Assembly: GCF_027912495.1 (NCBI RefSeq)
Contig: NZ_CP115463.1
Coordinates: forward strand, 2,988,501-3,052,500
DNA from: Caulobacter sp. NIBR1757
GTDB lineage: Bacteria; Pseudomonadota; Alphaproteobacteria; Caulobacterales; Caulobacteraceae
Reading direction: 5' to 3'
Length of the DNA stretch: 64,000 bases
Under the pieces are notes generated by a model. The model was not told the origin of the DNA and made no database searches. It saw nothing but the letters and a program-made list of their open reading frames with translations. This document shows positions 16,032 through 25,582 of this stretch, one piece after another (the first letter of the stretch is position 1; the number at the start of each line of letters is the position of its first letter). The translations under genes and the position numbers were made by a program.

Positions 16032-16447
16032 TGCACCACCAACGCCTTACTCCTGCTCACAGGCGGCAGATAGCCATTGGCGTCCTTTATAGCGTTCTTG
16101 ATTACCTTTAACTCGGCCTTATAATAATCATTCCTCGCTGACGGCATCTTTCCATTATTGATCCAGCCTTTTATCTGCGCTGCACGGTCTGACAACCCAG
16201 AAATCGCTTCGTTGACTTCATTTACATGGTCAAACTCCCCGCCGCCGGGCTTGTCATAGGATCGTATACCAAAATATTCGTTGCGTGCCGCTTCAAGATC
16301 ACTACGAGTCAAATGATCTCGAATTATGTTGCCCGTGGCATTGGGAGATTGGTCGCCGGACCACGGACTAAAATCCGGATTGGCTACGGGCGTATCACCA
16401 CTAAGCTGCGAGACTAGGCCCCACGGCGAGCGTCGGATTATCCCCAT
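16028..16447 (-). CDS. toxin-domain protein resembling polymorphic toxin type 28
   Basis: A 139-aa protein. The C-terminal ~90 residues (GNIIRDHLTRSDLEAARNEY, later GGGEFDHVNEVNEAISGL) resemble the Ntox28 toxin domain found at the ends of RHS and CDI proteins; the match is from memory. Unusually, it is not in frame with the RHS protein: the RHS gene stops at 16450 and this ATG follows 2 nt later. It could be a frameshifted tip (pseudogene) or a separate translationally coupled toxin. Its stop overlaps the putative immunity start. Confidence 0.6.
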   Translation of the reverse strand: MGIIRRSPWGLVSQLSGDTPVANPDFSPWSGDQSPNATGNIIRDHLTRSDLEAARNEYFGIRSYDKPGGGEFDHVNEVNEAISGLSDRAAQIKGWINNGKMPSARNDYYKAELKVIKNAIKDANGYLPPVSRSKALVVQ

Positions 16448-16449
16448 GA

Positions 16450-19400
16450 TTAAGCCAAAGGTTCTGGAGTTGTCCCTATAGCCATTGTCACCGGCCCCCC
16501 GGCTCGTGGCTTGCCATCCCCAAATTTTTCGCCCGGCTTGACAAACTTCGGATTGAATTTCTCATCGGCGAAGGTGCCTAGGGGGTCCAGGCAATTTATT
16601 GGATCACTAGTACAGTACGCATAGATGTTCGGCCCATCCTCATACCCGATGGGATCAGGCTGCATGAACCGCCCCAACGCCGGCGAGTAGGCCCGGGCCT
16701 TGAAGTGATACAGCCCGGTCCAGCTGTTGAACCGCTGGCCGGTGAACCGCCAAGGATAGCCGGTGACGTTGTCGGTGCTCTCGCCGAAGGCGCTGTAGGT
16801 GTACTTGCGCTCCGGCGCTCCGCCCTTGGAGAGGATGCGAGCATCTCCCCGGCGGCTGGCGTGCACATAGCGGACTTGCAGCGCCGTCGCCGTGGCGTCG
16901 ATCCAGATCAGCCGCTCGTCGGGGTTCGGCCCCATCACCGAGAACCGCCCCCCGGCAGCGTCCTGATCGGTCGTCCCCTCGGGGATGTTGATCATCTCCT
17001 CGACCGCCACCTCAGGACGCAGGCCATCGGTCAGCTCGACCCGCCGGGTGTCGGCAATGGTCGTCGCCGCCCGGGCGCTGTACCAGCGGGCTCCCAGGGC
17101 GTCGTACAGATCCTGCTCGTAGTTGCCCGCCGTCAGCGCGCCCTGACGGGCCAGCGTCAGGTTGCGCCGCTCGTCATAGGCAAAGTAGCGCACCCCGTCG
17201 TAGGTCATCGGACCGTCGGTCCGGTAGGTGAAGGTCTTGGTGTCGACCTTGGGGTACTGGTTCAGCCCGTTGGCCGGATCGTAGACCGAGGCCACCGTCG
17301 CCGGATTGTACAGATAGTCGGTCGAGCCGTTGTTGACCGCGATCGTCTCACTGATCTGGCGGCCGGACTTGTCGTTGGCATAGCTGAAGGTGACGTTGTT
17401 GCTCCCGCTCCCCAGCGGGAAGGTATGCTCCAACTGCAGCAGGTCGTCGTCCTGCTCGTAGTAGTACTTTTGGATGCTGCCGTCGCCGAAGCTGAGCTGG
17501 GTCCGCCGGGACAGGTTGTCATAGGCGATCGTCACCGAGGCCGCCGGCAGGCCAGTCATGTTGACGCCGGTCGTCGTCACCCCCGTCATCCGGTTCAGGA
17601 CGTCGTAGCTGTAGGTGGCGTAGAGGCCGCCCTTGTGGGCGGCGTCGCCGGTCCCGCTGGTCTGCTCGAAGCCGACCTCCGGATAGACCAGCTTGGTCAG
17701 GTTGCCGACCACATCCCATTCGTACTCGAACGCCCGGGTCATGGTGGTCGGGACCGGCGTGAAGTAGACGCCGGCGCCGCCCAGAACCTGGGTGATGTGT
17801 TTCTTGGGCCGGCCGGCGTCGTCGTATTCCCAGCTCTTGATTACCTGGTCGGTGCTGGCCGTTTCCATCCGCCCCGACAGTTCGTAGGTGAAGGCGGCAT
17901 CCCGCATCCGGGCTTCTTCCGGCGGGTCATCGGTCTCGCAGACAGGGGTCGGCGCCAGGCAGGTCTTGACCGGGTCGCGAAGACCCTTTTCCCAGATCTT
18001 GCGGTCGAGGTTGTCGTAGCCGGCGACGATGTAGCGACCCTCTCGCGTGCGGAAGGTCAGGACATTGCCGGAGGCGTCATAGGTCGACTCCTCATAGGTG
18101 CTGTCCGTCGGGAAGATGGTCTTCATAAGACGGTCAAAGCCGTCGTACTGGAAGGTCGTCGAGCCCAGCGCCCGGGCATCGGTCAGCGACGCCTTCTGGC
18201 CGTTGAGGGTGTAGGCGTAAGTCTCGGTGTCCTGAACGCAGGCGATCCCGCCCGTACAGGTGACCCCCACCGCGCTCCTGACGATGCGCAGCTGGCCGCC
18301 AAGATCGTAGACCCATTCGCTCCGCTCGCCGGTCGGCGCCACGGCCGCCGTCTTGCGGTCCAGCTTGTCATACTCGAACAGCGCCACGTCGTGGTCGGGA
18401 TCCTCGGTCCAGGCGATCTGGCCGGTCGGCGTATAGCCGGTCTTCCAGACCCGCCAGGCGCTTGCGTCGGTCAGAGCCGGAACCCCCGCCACCGCCGGAT
18501 CGTCGTAGAACTTCTCGACCCTGGTCGGCCGACCGTCCTTGTCATAGGTCGTCCTGGCCCGCACGCCGAGCGGGCCGACGACCTCCAGGGGCCGCCGCAG
18601 GCTGTCGAAGGTGGTCGTTGTCTTCGTGGCTGTCTCGCCGCGCTCGTCCCACACCTCGGCGACGTTTCCATAGGCGTCACAGCGGGAGTATTTCTTCAGA
18701 TTCTGCGCGACGTATTCGACCTGCACCAGCGTCGGACAGGCCAGCGCGTCGTAGCTGAAAGCGGTCCAGATCAGGTCCGGATCCTGTGATCGACTGAGCA
18801 GGCCGATGTCATTGTATTCGAACTTGTAGGTCGCCCGCAGGGTGCTGGCGGACGTGGCCAGCGGTCGCTTGGCCTCCTTCAACAGCGATTTGCCATTGCC
18901 GGTGTCGTAGTAGGTGAAGTCGGTGCGGTTGCCCCGGGCGTCCTCGATCCACTCCGGCTTGTTCCAGGTCGTGTTCCAGCTGGCCTTGATCTCCTGAGGC
19001 GCCAGAGACGAGCCGGGTTTGGGGTATTTGGTCAGCTTTGTCGGGTTATCGACGGCGTCGTAGGTGAAGGCGACCTTGTCGCCCTCCGGGAAGGTCCGCT
19101 CAAGGACGCGGCCGCGGCCGTCGAGCCGGGTGATCACCGGCGGGCGGGCGGTCTCGGTCCCATAGGGCGCAAAGAACAGCTCGTCGTAGTGCCGGGTCTC
19201 GCGCCCGCCGCGCAGGGTCTCCGACGCGTAGCGACCACCGGCCGGGTCCTGGCGCTCACCCCGGTAGCCATCGGCGATGAAGAACTGATGGGGCCCGCGG
19301 CCAGGCTGGCGGATCGCCGTGGCGTCCCTGGCCTCCATGACCCGGTTGGTCGAGTCATAGGTGTAGCGCAGGGACGGCACCACCTGATCAGACGGCCCGA

Positions 19401-22400
19401 ACACCTCCAGAGGTCGGCATTCAAGGTCCGGACGCTGGTTGACCGTGCGGGTCATCTGCCGCCGGAAGGTCACCCTCGTCGTTTCGTTCTCGCTGTTCGT
19501 CAGCGACAGCGAGGCGCACGGATAGCCGCTGGCCGTGTCCAGGCTCGCCGTCGAGACGATCTTGGGCAGTTCCAGACCCGGGCCGATCGCCGTGGCCGTC
19601 AGCCCGGACTTGTAGAGACCCACATGGCTGGGGATGCTGCTGAAGCCTCCCGTGTAACCGCCCAGAACCTGCTCGAGGGCGTAGTAGTCGACCTTCAGCT
19701 CGACTCCCTGCGGGAAGGACCACTTGGTCATCCGCCAGCCGTGGTCCGCGTCCAGATAGGCCGCATCCGTGAACTGCTGGGCGCCCCAGTATTCGAACGT
19801 CTTCCTGTCGCCGTTGGCATTGGTCAGTTCGAAGCTCACGCCGTTGTATTTCCAGGCGCGGTTGACCGATTCCTTCTGATCGGCGCCTATCTCCCGCGTC
19901 CTCGGCGTCCTGGGCCGCTTCACTTCCCGGTCGCCGGTCATGACCAGCTTGGCCGCGCCCCCCTCGGTCGGCCGGAAGCTGTCGTCGATCAAACGCACGA
20001 ACTGCTGGGCGTCGCCCCCGCTGAACACCGTGACGACGTTGAACAGCAGCCGCTTGGCCCACCAGTCGGCCGCCAGGGAGCCGATCACATCGCGCCGGCC
20101 GCCCTTGGCCATCTGGCCCCAGGTCTCCTGCATCGCCATGAAGGCCACGATCGTCGGAACAGCCGCCTCGACCCGGCTCTGTCCCATGCCCTCGAACCCC
20201 GAGTTGGAGATCGCCGCCGAGTGATCCCAGTTGGTCACCGGACCTTCACGGCGGGTGGGCGCCGTACCGGGGGTGGGGTCGACCGACGGCACGAAGCCGA
20301 GCGTGCCCCCACGCAGTTCCACGACGCGATCCAGCCGATAGGGGAACTCCCCTGTGCCGACCGAGGCCAGCACCGGGCTTCGGAAGCCGGCCTGGCCCTT
20401 GCGCATATCGACGCCCATTGCCGACGAGCGATCCACGAAGCGGTCCTTCAGGCTCTGGGCCGCCTCGTTGGGCTTGAAGTCCGACGCCGCCGTCACCGCG
20501 GGACCGCCGCCGCCCTTGGTCGGGTGGCCGTAGCGCGTCAGCACATTGGCGATGGCGACCGGTTCATCGGCGTTGTTCGGATCGTACCTGGTCGCCAGCA
20601 ACGCGCCGCCGCGTTGCAGGCCGGGCAGGCGGGAAAAATGCGTCCGCGTGCGGGTGACCGTGTCGCCGGTGTTTATCTCTCCGACTTCAGAATAGAACTC
20701 CAGGTGCCCCCAGGTGCCGCCCATATCGCAGTCGTAGTTCTGCAACCAATCGAAGTCATTCTCGGGAAGATTCGGGTTTACGGTATCTGGCGGCGGCGAC
20801 GCGCCCGGAAAGCGAGGCCCGGGAATGCAGCTCCAGCCGGCGTAGCCAGTCGTCGTGCCGCCGATATGGTGCTCGATCGTGTAGGTGTATTCGCCGTACT
20901 CCGACCCGTATCGGTGACCCGGACCGAGCGAGGCCTCGGCCGATACGGTCACATCGTAGTCCGCCGCCGCATATTGCTTGACGGTCCCCGACAGCTTGCC
21001 CCGCATGTTGTCGACCATCGGGAGCAGGATCTTCGGCAGCGCATCGAACCCATCGTTCGAAGGGTTGTAGGCAGCAACTTCCGTCGTACCGCCATCGAAC
21101 ATCGTTGAGCCTGCAAACGAGTCGGCCGCCAGGCCTCGCGCCGCCGTCGTGCCACCCGTCAGGTAGTAGAACGGCCGCGCGCTCTGCGACGGGGACTCGT
21201 TCGCCTCCGGGCTCAGACCCCAGGCGAACCGCGCCGCGGTCGATGCCGCATCGGGACTGTCGACCAGCTGAGCAATCACACTGCCCTCAAGGGCGGCGCC
21301 CGTCGCGGCGATGGCGTGGAGCGCGCCGCGACGCACCTTGGGATCGACCTCCGTCTGCCGGGAGACCAGACCGAATGACGTCTCGAGATCGACGACGGTG
21401 ATCTCGTCGTAGGTCGATACGCCGCTTGGGTCGCCGCCGATCTCCATCCCTGGCTGCACAGGCGGGTCAGGGATTCGCGCCAGGTTCTGATCCTGACTGA
21501 CTACGCCCAGGGTATGGAGGATAATCGGCTCGGCGTCGGCCAGTTCAGCATGCAGATGGGTGGCCCAGCTGAACTGGGCCAGCCATGTGGCGGCGATCTG
21601 GGCGCGCAGGCCATTGCCGGAAGGCTGGGCATCCGGCTGTTCGCCCAGCGGGTTGGAGATCATGGTCGCCGAGAGGAGTTCGAACGCCGACTCAGTGGCC
21701 CACTTGTCGACCATCCGCGACGAGGTCGAGCCCCAGGCGACGACCAGGGTCGCAGCATCGAGGATCTTGATCTGCTTGGTGACGATCGCATCGCCGTAGG
21801 TCCCGCCCGAGGCCGGGAACGGGTGGTCGGCCGTGATCTGCAGCACGATGTTCTGATGCAGCGTCCCCGGCAGCGGCGCGCCGATGTCCAGCCGCACCCC
21901 GTCCAGGATCAGCTGCGGCGTCCAGGTCTCCGTGGTCGGGGTGACCGGCTCCTCGCCGCCCTGCTTGGAGACCAGTTCCAGACGCCGGCCGTAGATCTCG
22001 TCGGCAAAGAAGGTGGCATTGATATAGACGGTCGGCGTCGGGGTCGTCGCCACCTCAGAGGACAGCTTCACCGTCGCCCGGTAGGCGTCGGGAATTTCCG
22101 TCCAGGTCTGCGTCGCGTAATACCGCGTTCCCAAACCGTTGTCTGGGGCCGCCCGCAGATAACCTCCGGCCGGCCTGGTCTCGGGTAGGATTCGACGCCC
22201 GCCGATGATGTCCGTAAGATTTGCGCCCTGCAGCGCCGGATCATTCTCAATGCGGTCCAGCAGGTCCTCGGCGGATCCCTGAAGCAGGCCGTTCAGGCCT
22301 CCCGGGTCGAAGGCGCCGGTTGTGCGGATATCGCCCGCGCCCTCTGTCGCCAAGGCCGGCGTCGCGGCATTCTCGATCGCCGTCTTGGTCAGACCGACCG

Positions 22401-23190
22401 TCGCCCGCAAGCCGTCCGTGGCAGTCGTGTTGATCCCGCGCGTCCCCTCGTGGCTCTTCAGGGACGGATCGAAGAACCGCCAGGCGCCGTCGATGTAGGC
22501 CTCAACCCAGATCTGGGCGACCTTGAAATTCTGCGCCTTCGACGCGCATTCGTTGTCGTAGGGAATCCCCCCGGTCGCCAGCACCATGCAGGCAGCGGCC
22601 TCGTCTGCTCCGGGCGCCCATTTCCCCTGACTTTCGGGATGAAAGAAGTTGACCCAGCCATACTTGAAGCGCGCATCGATTCCCGATTCCCGCAGCAGAT
22701 CGACCATCAGCTGGGCCTGGTCGAACGGCGTCCCCGACTGATCGATGATCGTGCCCAGCGAACCCTTGTGACTGCCGAACATCAGCTCGGTTTCAATGGT
22801 GTTGTAGACGTACTCGTAGATCAGGTTGGGGTCGTGCCGCAGAGCACGCGCCAGCTCCCTGACCTCAGGTGCTCGGGGCCGGCCAGCAGCGGGGCAAATG
22901 TCCGGGTTACCCGGATAACGCTGGCACAGACCGTCCGTGTGGGTCGTCGTCAGTGCGGTCGGAAGACCCGCGAAATAGCTATCCGCCGCCGTCGGCGTGA
23001 TCGGTACGCCCCGAACGATCGTCACGGAAGGCAGAGCCGGCAGGGCCGTCGATGTGCCGCCGCCTGATTGAGCGAATGCCCATGGAATGCGGTAGGCCAG
23101 GACGCCGGCTACAAGGGCAAGGGCGATCACCGACAGCCCAAGCAGCTTCCACGAGCGAACAACCGTCGCCACCGCCGTCACAGACCCCAT
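16450..23190 (-). CDS. giant RHS/YD-repeat polymorphic toxin-type protein
   Basis: A 2246-aa surface or secreted protein. ATG 23190 follows a GGCGGGGGG ribosome-binding tract. Residues ~12-38 form a signal-anchor helix. A transglutaminase-like domain (~110-260) shows GSLGTIIDQSGTPFDQAQLM and IWVEAYIDGAWRFFDPS, but the usual catalytic Cys (GNC/GxCxDQA) and His before WVEAY are replaced, so it looks non-catalytic. Many YD repeats follow in the C-terminal half, then the RHS core ending in MQPDPIGYEDGPN and DPLG. Only 41 residues follow DPLG, so the tip is short or truncated and the toxin domain lies in the next frame. It is divergent from the type II secretion-like operon. Confidence 0.93.
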   Translation of the reverse strand: MGSVTAVATVVRSWKLLGLSVIALALVAGVLAYRIPWAFAQSGGGTSTALPALPSVTIVRGVPITPTAADSYFAGLPTALTTTHTDGLCQRYPGNPDICPAAGRPRAPEVRELARALRHDPNLIYEYVYNTIETELMFGSHKGSLGTIIDQSGTPFDQAQLMVDLLRESGIDARFKYGWVNFFHPESQGKWAPGADEAAACMVLATGGIPYDNECASKAQNFKVAQIWVEAYIDGAWRFFDPSLKSHEGTRGINTTATDGLRATVGLTKTAIENAATPALATEGAGDIRTTGAFDPGGLNGLLQGSAEDLLDRIENDPALQGANLTDIIGGRRILPETRPAGGYLRAAPDNGLGTRYYATQTWTEIPDAYRATVKLSSEVATTPTPTVYINATFFADEIYGRRLELVSKQGGEEPVTPTTETWTPQLILDGVRLDIGAPLPGTLHQNIVLQITADHPFPASGGTYGDAIVTKQIKILDAATLVVAWGSTSSRMVDKWATESAFELLSATMISNPLGEQPDAQPSGNGLRAQIAATWLAQFSWATHLHAELADAEPIILHTLGVVSQDQNLARIPDPPVQPGMEIGGDPSGVSTYDEITVVDLETSFGLVSRQTEVDPKVRRGALHAIAATGAALEGSVIAQLVDSPDAASTAARFAWGLSPEANESPSQSARPFYYLTGGTTAARGLAADSFAGSTMFDGGTTEVAAYNPSNDGFDALPKILLPMVDNMRGKLSGTVKQYAAADYDVTVSAEASLGPGHRYGSEYGEYTYTIEHHIGGTTTGYAGWSCIPGPRFPGASPPPDTVNPNLPENDFDWLQNYDCDMGGTWGHLEFYSEVGEINTGDTVTRTRTHFSRLPGLQRGGALLATRYDPNNADEPVAIANVLTRYGHPTKGGGGPAVTAASDFKPNEAAQSLKDRFVDRSSAMGVDMRKGQAGFRSPVLASVGTGEFPYRLDRVVELRGGTLGFVPSVDPTPGTAPTRREGPVTNWDHSAAISNSGFEGMGQSRVEAAVPTIVAFMAMQETWGQMAKGGRRDVIGSLAADWWAKRLLFNVVTVFSGGDAQQFVRLIDDSFRPTEGGAAKLVMTGDREVKRPRTPRTREIGADQKESVNRAWKYNGVSFELTNANGDRKTFEYWGAQQFTDAAYLDADHGWRMTKWSFPQGVELKVDYYALEQVLGGYTGGFSSIPSHVGLYKSGLTATAIGPGLELPKIVSTASLDTASGYPCASLSLTNSENETTRVTFRRQMTRTVNQRPDLECRPLEVFGPSDQVVPSLRYTYDSTNRVMEARDATAIRQPGRGPHQFFIADGYRGERQDPAGGRYASETLRGGRETRHYDELFFAPYGTETARPPVITRLDGRGRVLERTFPEGDKVAFTYDAVDNPTKLTKYPKPGSSLAPQEIKASWNTTWNKPEWIEDARGNRTDFTYYDTGNGKSLLKEAKRPLATSASTLRATYKFEYNDIGLLSRSQDPDLIWTAFSYDALACPTLVQVEYVAQNLKKYSRCDAYGNVAEVWDERGETATKTTTTFDSLRRPLEVVGPLGVRARTTYDKDGRPTRVEKFYDDPAVAGVPALTDASAWRVWKTGYTPTGQIAWTEDPDHDVALFEYDKLDRKTAAVAPTGERSEWVYDLGGQLRIVRSAVGVTCTGGIACVQDTETYAYTLNGQKASLTDARALGSTTFQYDGFDRLMKTIFPTDSTYEESTYDASGNVLTFRTREGRYIVAGYDNLDRKIWEKGLRDPVKTCLAPTPVCETDDPPEEARMRDAAFTYELSGRMETASTDQVIKSWEYDDAGRPKKHITQVLGGAGVYFTPVPTTMTRAFEYEWDVVGNLTKLVYPEVGFEQTSGTGDAAHKGGLYATYSYDVLNRMTGVTTTGVNMTGLPAASVTIAYDNLSRRTQLSFGDGSIQKYYYEQDDDLLQLEHTFPLGSGSNNVTFSYANDKSGRQISETIAVNNGSTDYLYNPATVASVYDPANGLNQYPKVDTKTFTYRTDGPMTYDGVRYFAYDERRNLTLARQGALTAGNYEQDLYDALGARWYSARAATTIADTRRVELTDGLRPEVAVEEMINIPEGTTDQDAAGGRFSVMGPNPDERLIWIDATATALQVRYVHASRRGDARILSKGGAPERKYTYSAFGESTDNVTGYPWRFTGQRFNSWTGLYHFKARAYSPALGRFMQPDPIGYEDGPNIYAYCTSDPINCLDPLGTFADEKFNPKFVKPGEKFGDGKPRAGGPVTMAIGTTPEPLA

Positions 23191-23335
23191 AATCCCCCCG
23201 CCCCCGAAAGACGCGACGCCCCTCGCGTTCGACCCCAAACAACCTGGGCGCACTCCAAGCCAAGATTGCATTGCCGTCAAGCTTGACCAGCAATCGTATC
23301 CAGACTTTTGTCGCGACCAGTCACCGGGGGCATCA
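23191..23335. promoter_or_regulatory. divergent promoter region between the RHS gene and the secretion operon
   Basis: A 145-bp region shared by the giant RHS gene (minus) and the first pseudopilin gene (plus). Both transcription units must start here, so they can be co-regulated. No clear -35/-10 pair or dyad stood out. Confidence 0.55.
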
Positions 23336-23701
23336 ATGCAACCAAAAAGCCGTCAGAGCGGCTACGCACTCACCGACATGCTCGTCGGAATTAGCGTGCT
23401 GGGATTCGGCCTGGCTCTCGCAATGCACGCTGGCGGCGAAGGGCTCCGATCGGCTCGGCGCGCCTTCGAATCACAGCGGACGACGCAGATGCTGCAATGG
23501 CGCCTGGACGCGGAATGGCGAACGGCCCTCCAGCGGGGAGGCGAGATTGCGGGACCGGAATGGAGAGTCACGGCAATCCGCATCTCTTCAAGCGGCGCAG
23601 CCGATGGATGGGCGGTCTGCCGGATAGAGGCTCACGCGACGGCGGATCGCAAACCGCGCCGTCTGTTGACCCATCGCTTTTGCCGCGCGACCACCCCGTG
23701 A
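23336..23701 (+). CDS. GspI-like minor pseudopilin
   Basis: A 121-aa protein with a type IV prepilin leader: short basic MQPKSRQSG, cleavage after G, then YALTDMLVGISVLGFGLAL as the hydrophobic helix. Asp replaces the usual Glu at position +5, which is unusual because Glu+5 is almost invariant. Length and place before a GspJ-like gene suggest GspI, a minor tip pseudopilin processed by a prepilin peptidase and built into the periplasmic pseudopilus. The end overlaps the GTG of the next gene (GTGA). Confidence 0.7.
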   Translation: MQPKSRQSGYALTDMLVGISVLGFGLALAMHAGGEGLRSARRAFESQRTTQMLQWRLDAEWRTALQRGGEIAGPEWRVTAIRISSSGAADGWAVCRIEAHATADRKPRRLLTHRFCRATTP

Positions 23702-24285
23702 CCAACGCGAGACGACGGCGGACGGGCTTCACCCTGACGGAAATGCTGGTCGCCTTGCTGGTCCTCGGCTTGGCCATGGCCGCTATCGCGCAGGCCACGC
23801 GGGTGCAGGCCGGCCTCAGCAAGCGCGTTCTGAGCGCCACCGACAAGGTGTCTCGGGCCCGCGCGGTCGATAGCTTTCTGCGGCATGCCTTGGGCGCTGG
23901 CCCCTACTCCGGGGCGACTTCATCTGTAGAGCCCTCAGCCCGCGGCGGCGAAAGTTTGCTCGTCTTCGCCTGCGCCGAAGCCGCCAGCTGCACGCTGCAG
24001 ATCACCGACCATCCGCGACCTCGGCTGATTCTTGCCGGGCCGGAGACGCGGGTCATTTCTCTGCCGCGAGCTGGTCTGTCGTTCCGATATCTGACGGCCG
24101 ATCAGCCGCCCGCCCGTCACTATCCCGCACCGGGCTCCGCTTCCGGCTTGCTGGGAATTGCCATCGTTTCAGACTATGGCGAACGGATCGCGGCGACAAA
24201 TTTTTCCGCCCAGCAGGCGTCCGATTGCGCCTATGACGACTCCAATCACCGCTGCTTTCCTCGAACGAGCCAAACCCCTCAATGA
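23698..24285 (+). CDS. GspJ-like minor pseudopilin
   Basis: A 195-aa protein. The prepilin motif RRRRTGFTLTEMLVALLVLG has the canonical G/F cleavage site and Glu+5. The start is GTG 23698, overlapping the previous stop. The size matches GspJ, the larger minor pseudopilin of the tip complex with I and K. The C-terminal globular domain has four cysteines (CAEAASC, CAYDDSNHRC) that may form disulfides. It ends in an ATGA overlap with the next gene. Confidence 0.72.
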   Translation: MTNARRRRTGFTLTEMLVALLVLGLAMAAIAQATRVQAGLSKRVLSATDKVSRARAVDSFLRHALGAGPYSGATSSVEPSARGGESLLVFACAEAASCTLQITDHPRPRLILAGPETRVISLPRAGLSFRYLTADQPPARHYPAPGSASGLLGIAIVSDYGERIAATNFSAQQASDCAYDDSNHRCFPRTSQTPQ

Positions 24286-25067
24286 ACGACGCGGCAGCCC
24301 CATCCAACCTGCCTTCCGATGAAGGACACGGCGTGTCTGCCGAGGTGGAACCGACTGCGATCCGACCTTTCGTTCTCACCTTCACAGCCCCACCGGGGCC
24401 CCCATGGGATCAACATCGGCTGATGCGGCTGGAGGCCCAGCATGCCTCGCCCTTGCCGGATGGCCAGGTGTCGATGGACCTTAGGCGTCTTGATGCCTGG
24501 CGCCCCGGCGCGTCAGCGCGCTTCGCCGCCGCCTACTTCCGCAGTTGCGACGTCACCGGCCCCGTCAGCCATAGCCATACCATTGGCGGCCGGGAGGTGG
24601 TCTTCTCCGTGGGCGGCGCCGCGAATTCGGGAAGTCGGACGCGCTCGGCAATTCCGTTCGTTGCGGCGGCTATCGGCGCGGCCGGCCTGATAGCCGGTTG
24701 CCTCGTTCTGTCCGCCTCTGATCGCGAAGTCACCGATCAAGTGCTGGAGGACGAGCGCGTTGCGTTGCGGGCGGCCCGCAGCGCCGGTGAGGCGACCGAA
24801 CGCCAAATCTCGGAGCACGCCGTCTTGGCCGCCGCCGGCCTGAGAGACCAACAAATGTCTTCCGTCCTGGAAGATCTTGTCTGGCTGACCCGGGCCAAGG
24901 ATCCGACCGTTGGAGTGACCGCTATCGAATGGCGACCCGACAGCCTGGTCGTGCAGACGCACCCAGGCAGGCTGCCGGTCGTGACAAAAGACCGGCCCAT
25001 CGAACAGGTCGGACCGGATCGCTGGCGAATCGAACGGGCCTCCACCGCTGGGGATGCTCGGCCTTGA
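24282..25067 (+). CDS. GspL-like inner-membrane platform protein
   Basis: A 261-aa protein. The N-terminal cytoplasmic part is ~120 residues, much shorter than the actin-like domain of typical GspL. One transmembrane helix (IPFVAAAIGAAGLIAGCLVL, about residues 124-143) is followed by a coiled-coil segment (VLEDERVALRAARSAGEATE) and a small periplasmic domain, as in GspL/PilN. It would link the GspE ATPase to the inner-membrane platform. The assignment rests on topology and position between GspJ and GspM rather than on sequence identity. Confidence 0.6.
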   Translation: MNDAAAPSNLPSDEGHGVSAEVEPTAIRPFVLTFTAPPGPPWDQHRLMRLEAQHASPLPDGQVSMDLRRLDAWRPGASARFAAAYFRSCDVTGPVSHSHTIGGREVVFSVGGAANSGSRTRSAIPFVAAAIGAAGLIAGCLVLSASDREVTDQVLEDERVALRAARSAGEATERQISEHAVLAAAGLRDQQMSSVLEDLVWLTRAKDPTVGVTAIEWRPDSLVVQTHPGRLPVVTKDRPIEQVGPDRWRIERASTAGDARP

Positions 25068-25582
25068 TCAAGCGCCCCATCGCCATTTTGCCGATGACCG
25101 GCCTTGCTGCGGCCGCGCTCCTGGCCGCAGTCCTGACGTTCTGGGGGCTTTGGGTCGCCAGCCGCGCGCCGGGCGAAGACCAGCGACGACAGAGCCTTGC
25201 ACGCCAAGCCGCAGCGGTCGCCAAGCTTCCAGCCGTCGCAACAGCGCCAACCGAATTCCCGGCGGGCGCGATCTGTCAAACGGACCTTGCGCCGGCCATG
25301 GCGTTGCTGAACCGCCGCATCCTGGACGCCGCTACTGCGGCTGGTGTAAAAATCCAGAGCCTGGAAATCACGCCGGTAGCGCGATCATCAGGAGAGCTTT
25401 CGACGCTGACCCTGAACATAGAGTTCGACGCCGCCTACACCGCTGGCCTGAACTTCAGCAAGATTCTCGCGGATCAGAGACCCACACTCTTCGTAGAGGC
25501 GTTCGACGCCGCTGCGGACGGTACGCAGGTCCGATGGCGACTCAAGGCGACTGTCTTTTGCGCGATCAGGCTGAAATCATGA
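25064..25582 (+). CDS. GspM-like platform protein
   Basis: A 172-aa bitopic protein. The TTG start overlaps the TGA of the previous gene (TTGA). One N-terminal transmembrane helix (LAAAALLAAVLTFWGLWVA), then a short helical linker and a periplasmic ferredoxin-like domain, as in GspM/PilO, which pairs with GspL. Position immediately after GspL supports this. The sequence itself is divergent. Confidence 0.6.
   Translation: MIKRPIAILPMTGLAAAALLAAVLTFWGLWVASRAPGEDQRRQSLARQAAAVAKLPAVATAPTEFPAGAICQTDLAPAMALLNRRILDAATAAGVKIQSLEITPVARSSGELSTLTLNIEFDAAYTAGLNFSKILADQRPTLFVEAFDAAADGTQVRWRLKATVFCAIRLKS

Noticed and set aside
16705..18789. 694-aa plus-strand ORF opposite the giant RHS gene
   Set aside because: Shadow of the RHS core; the same pattern appears opposite every core copy (e.g. 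10519, 12263, 14545).
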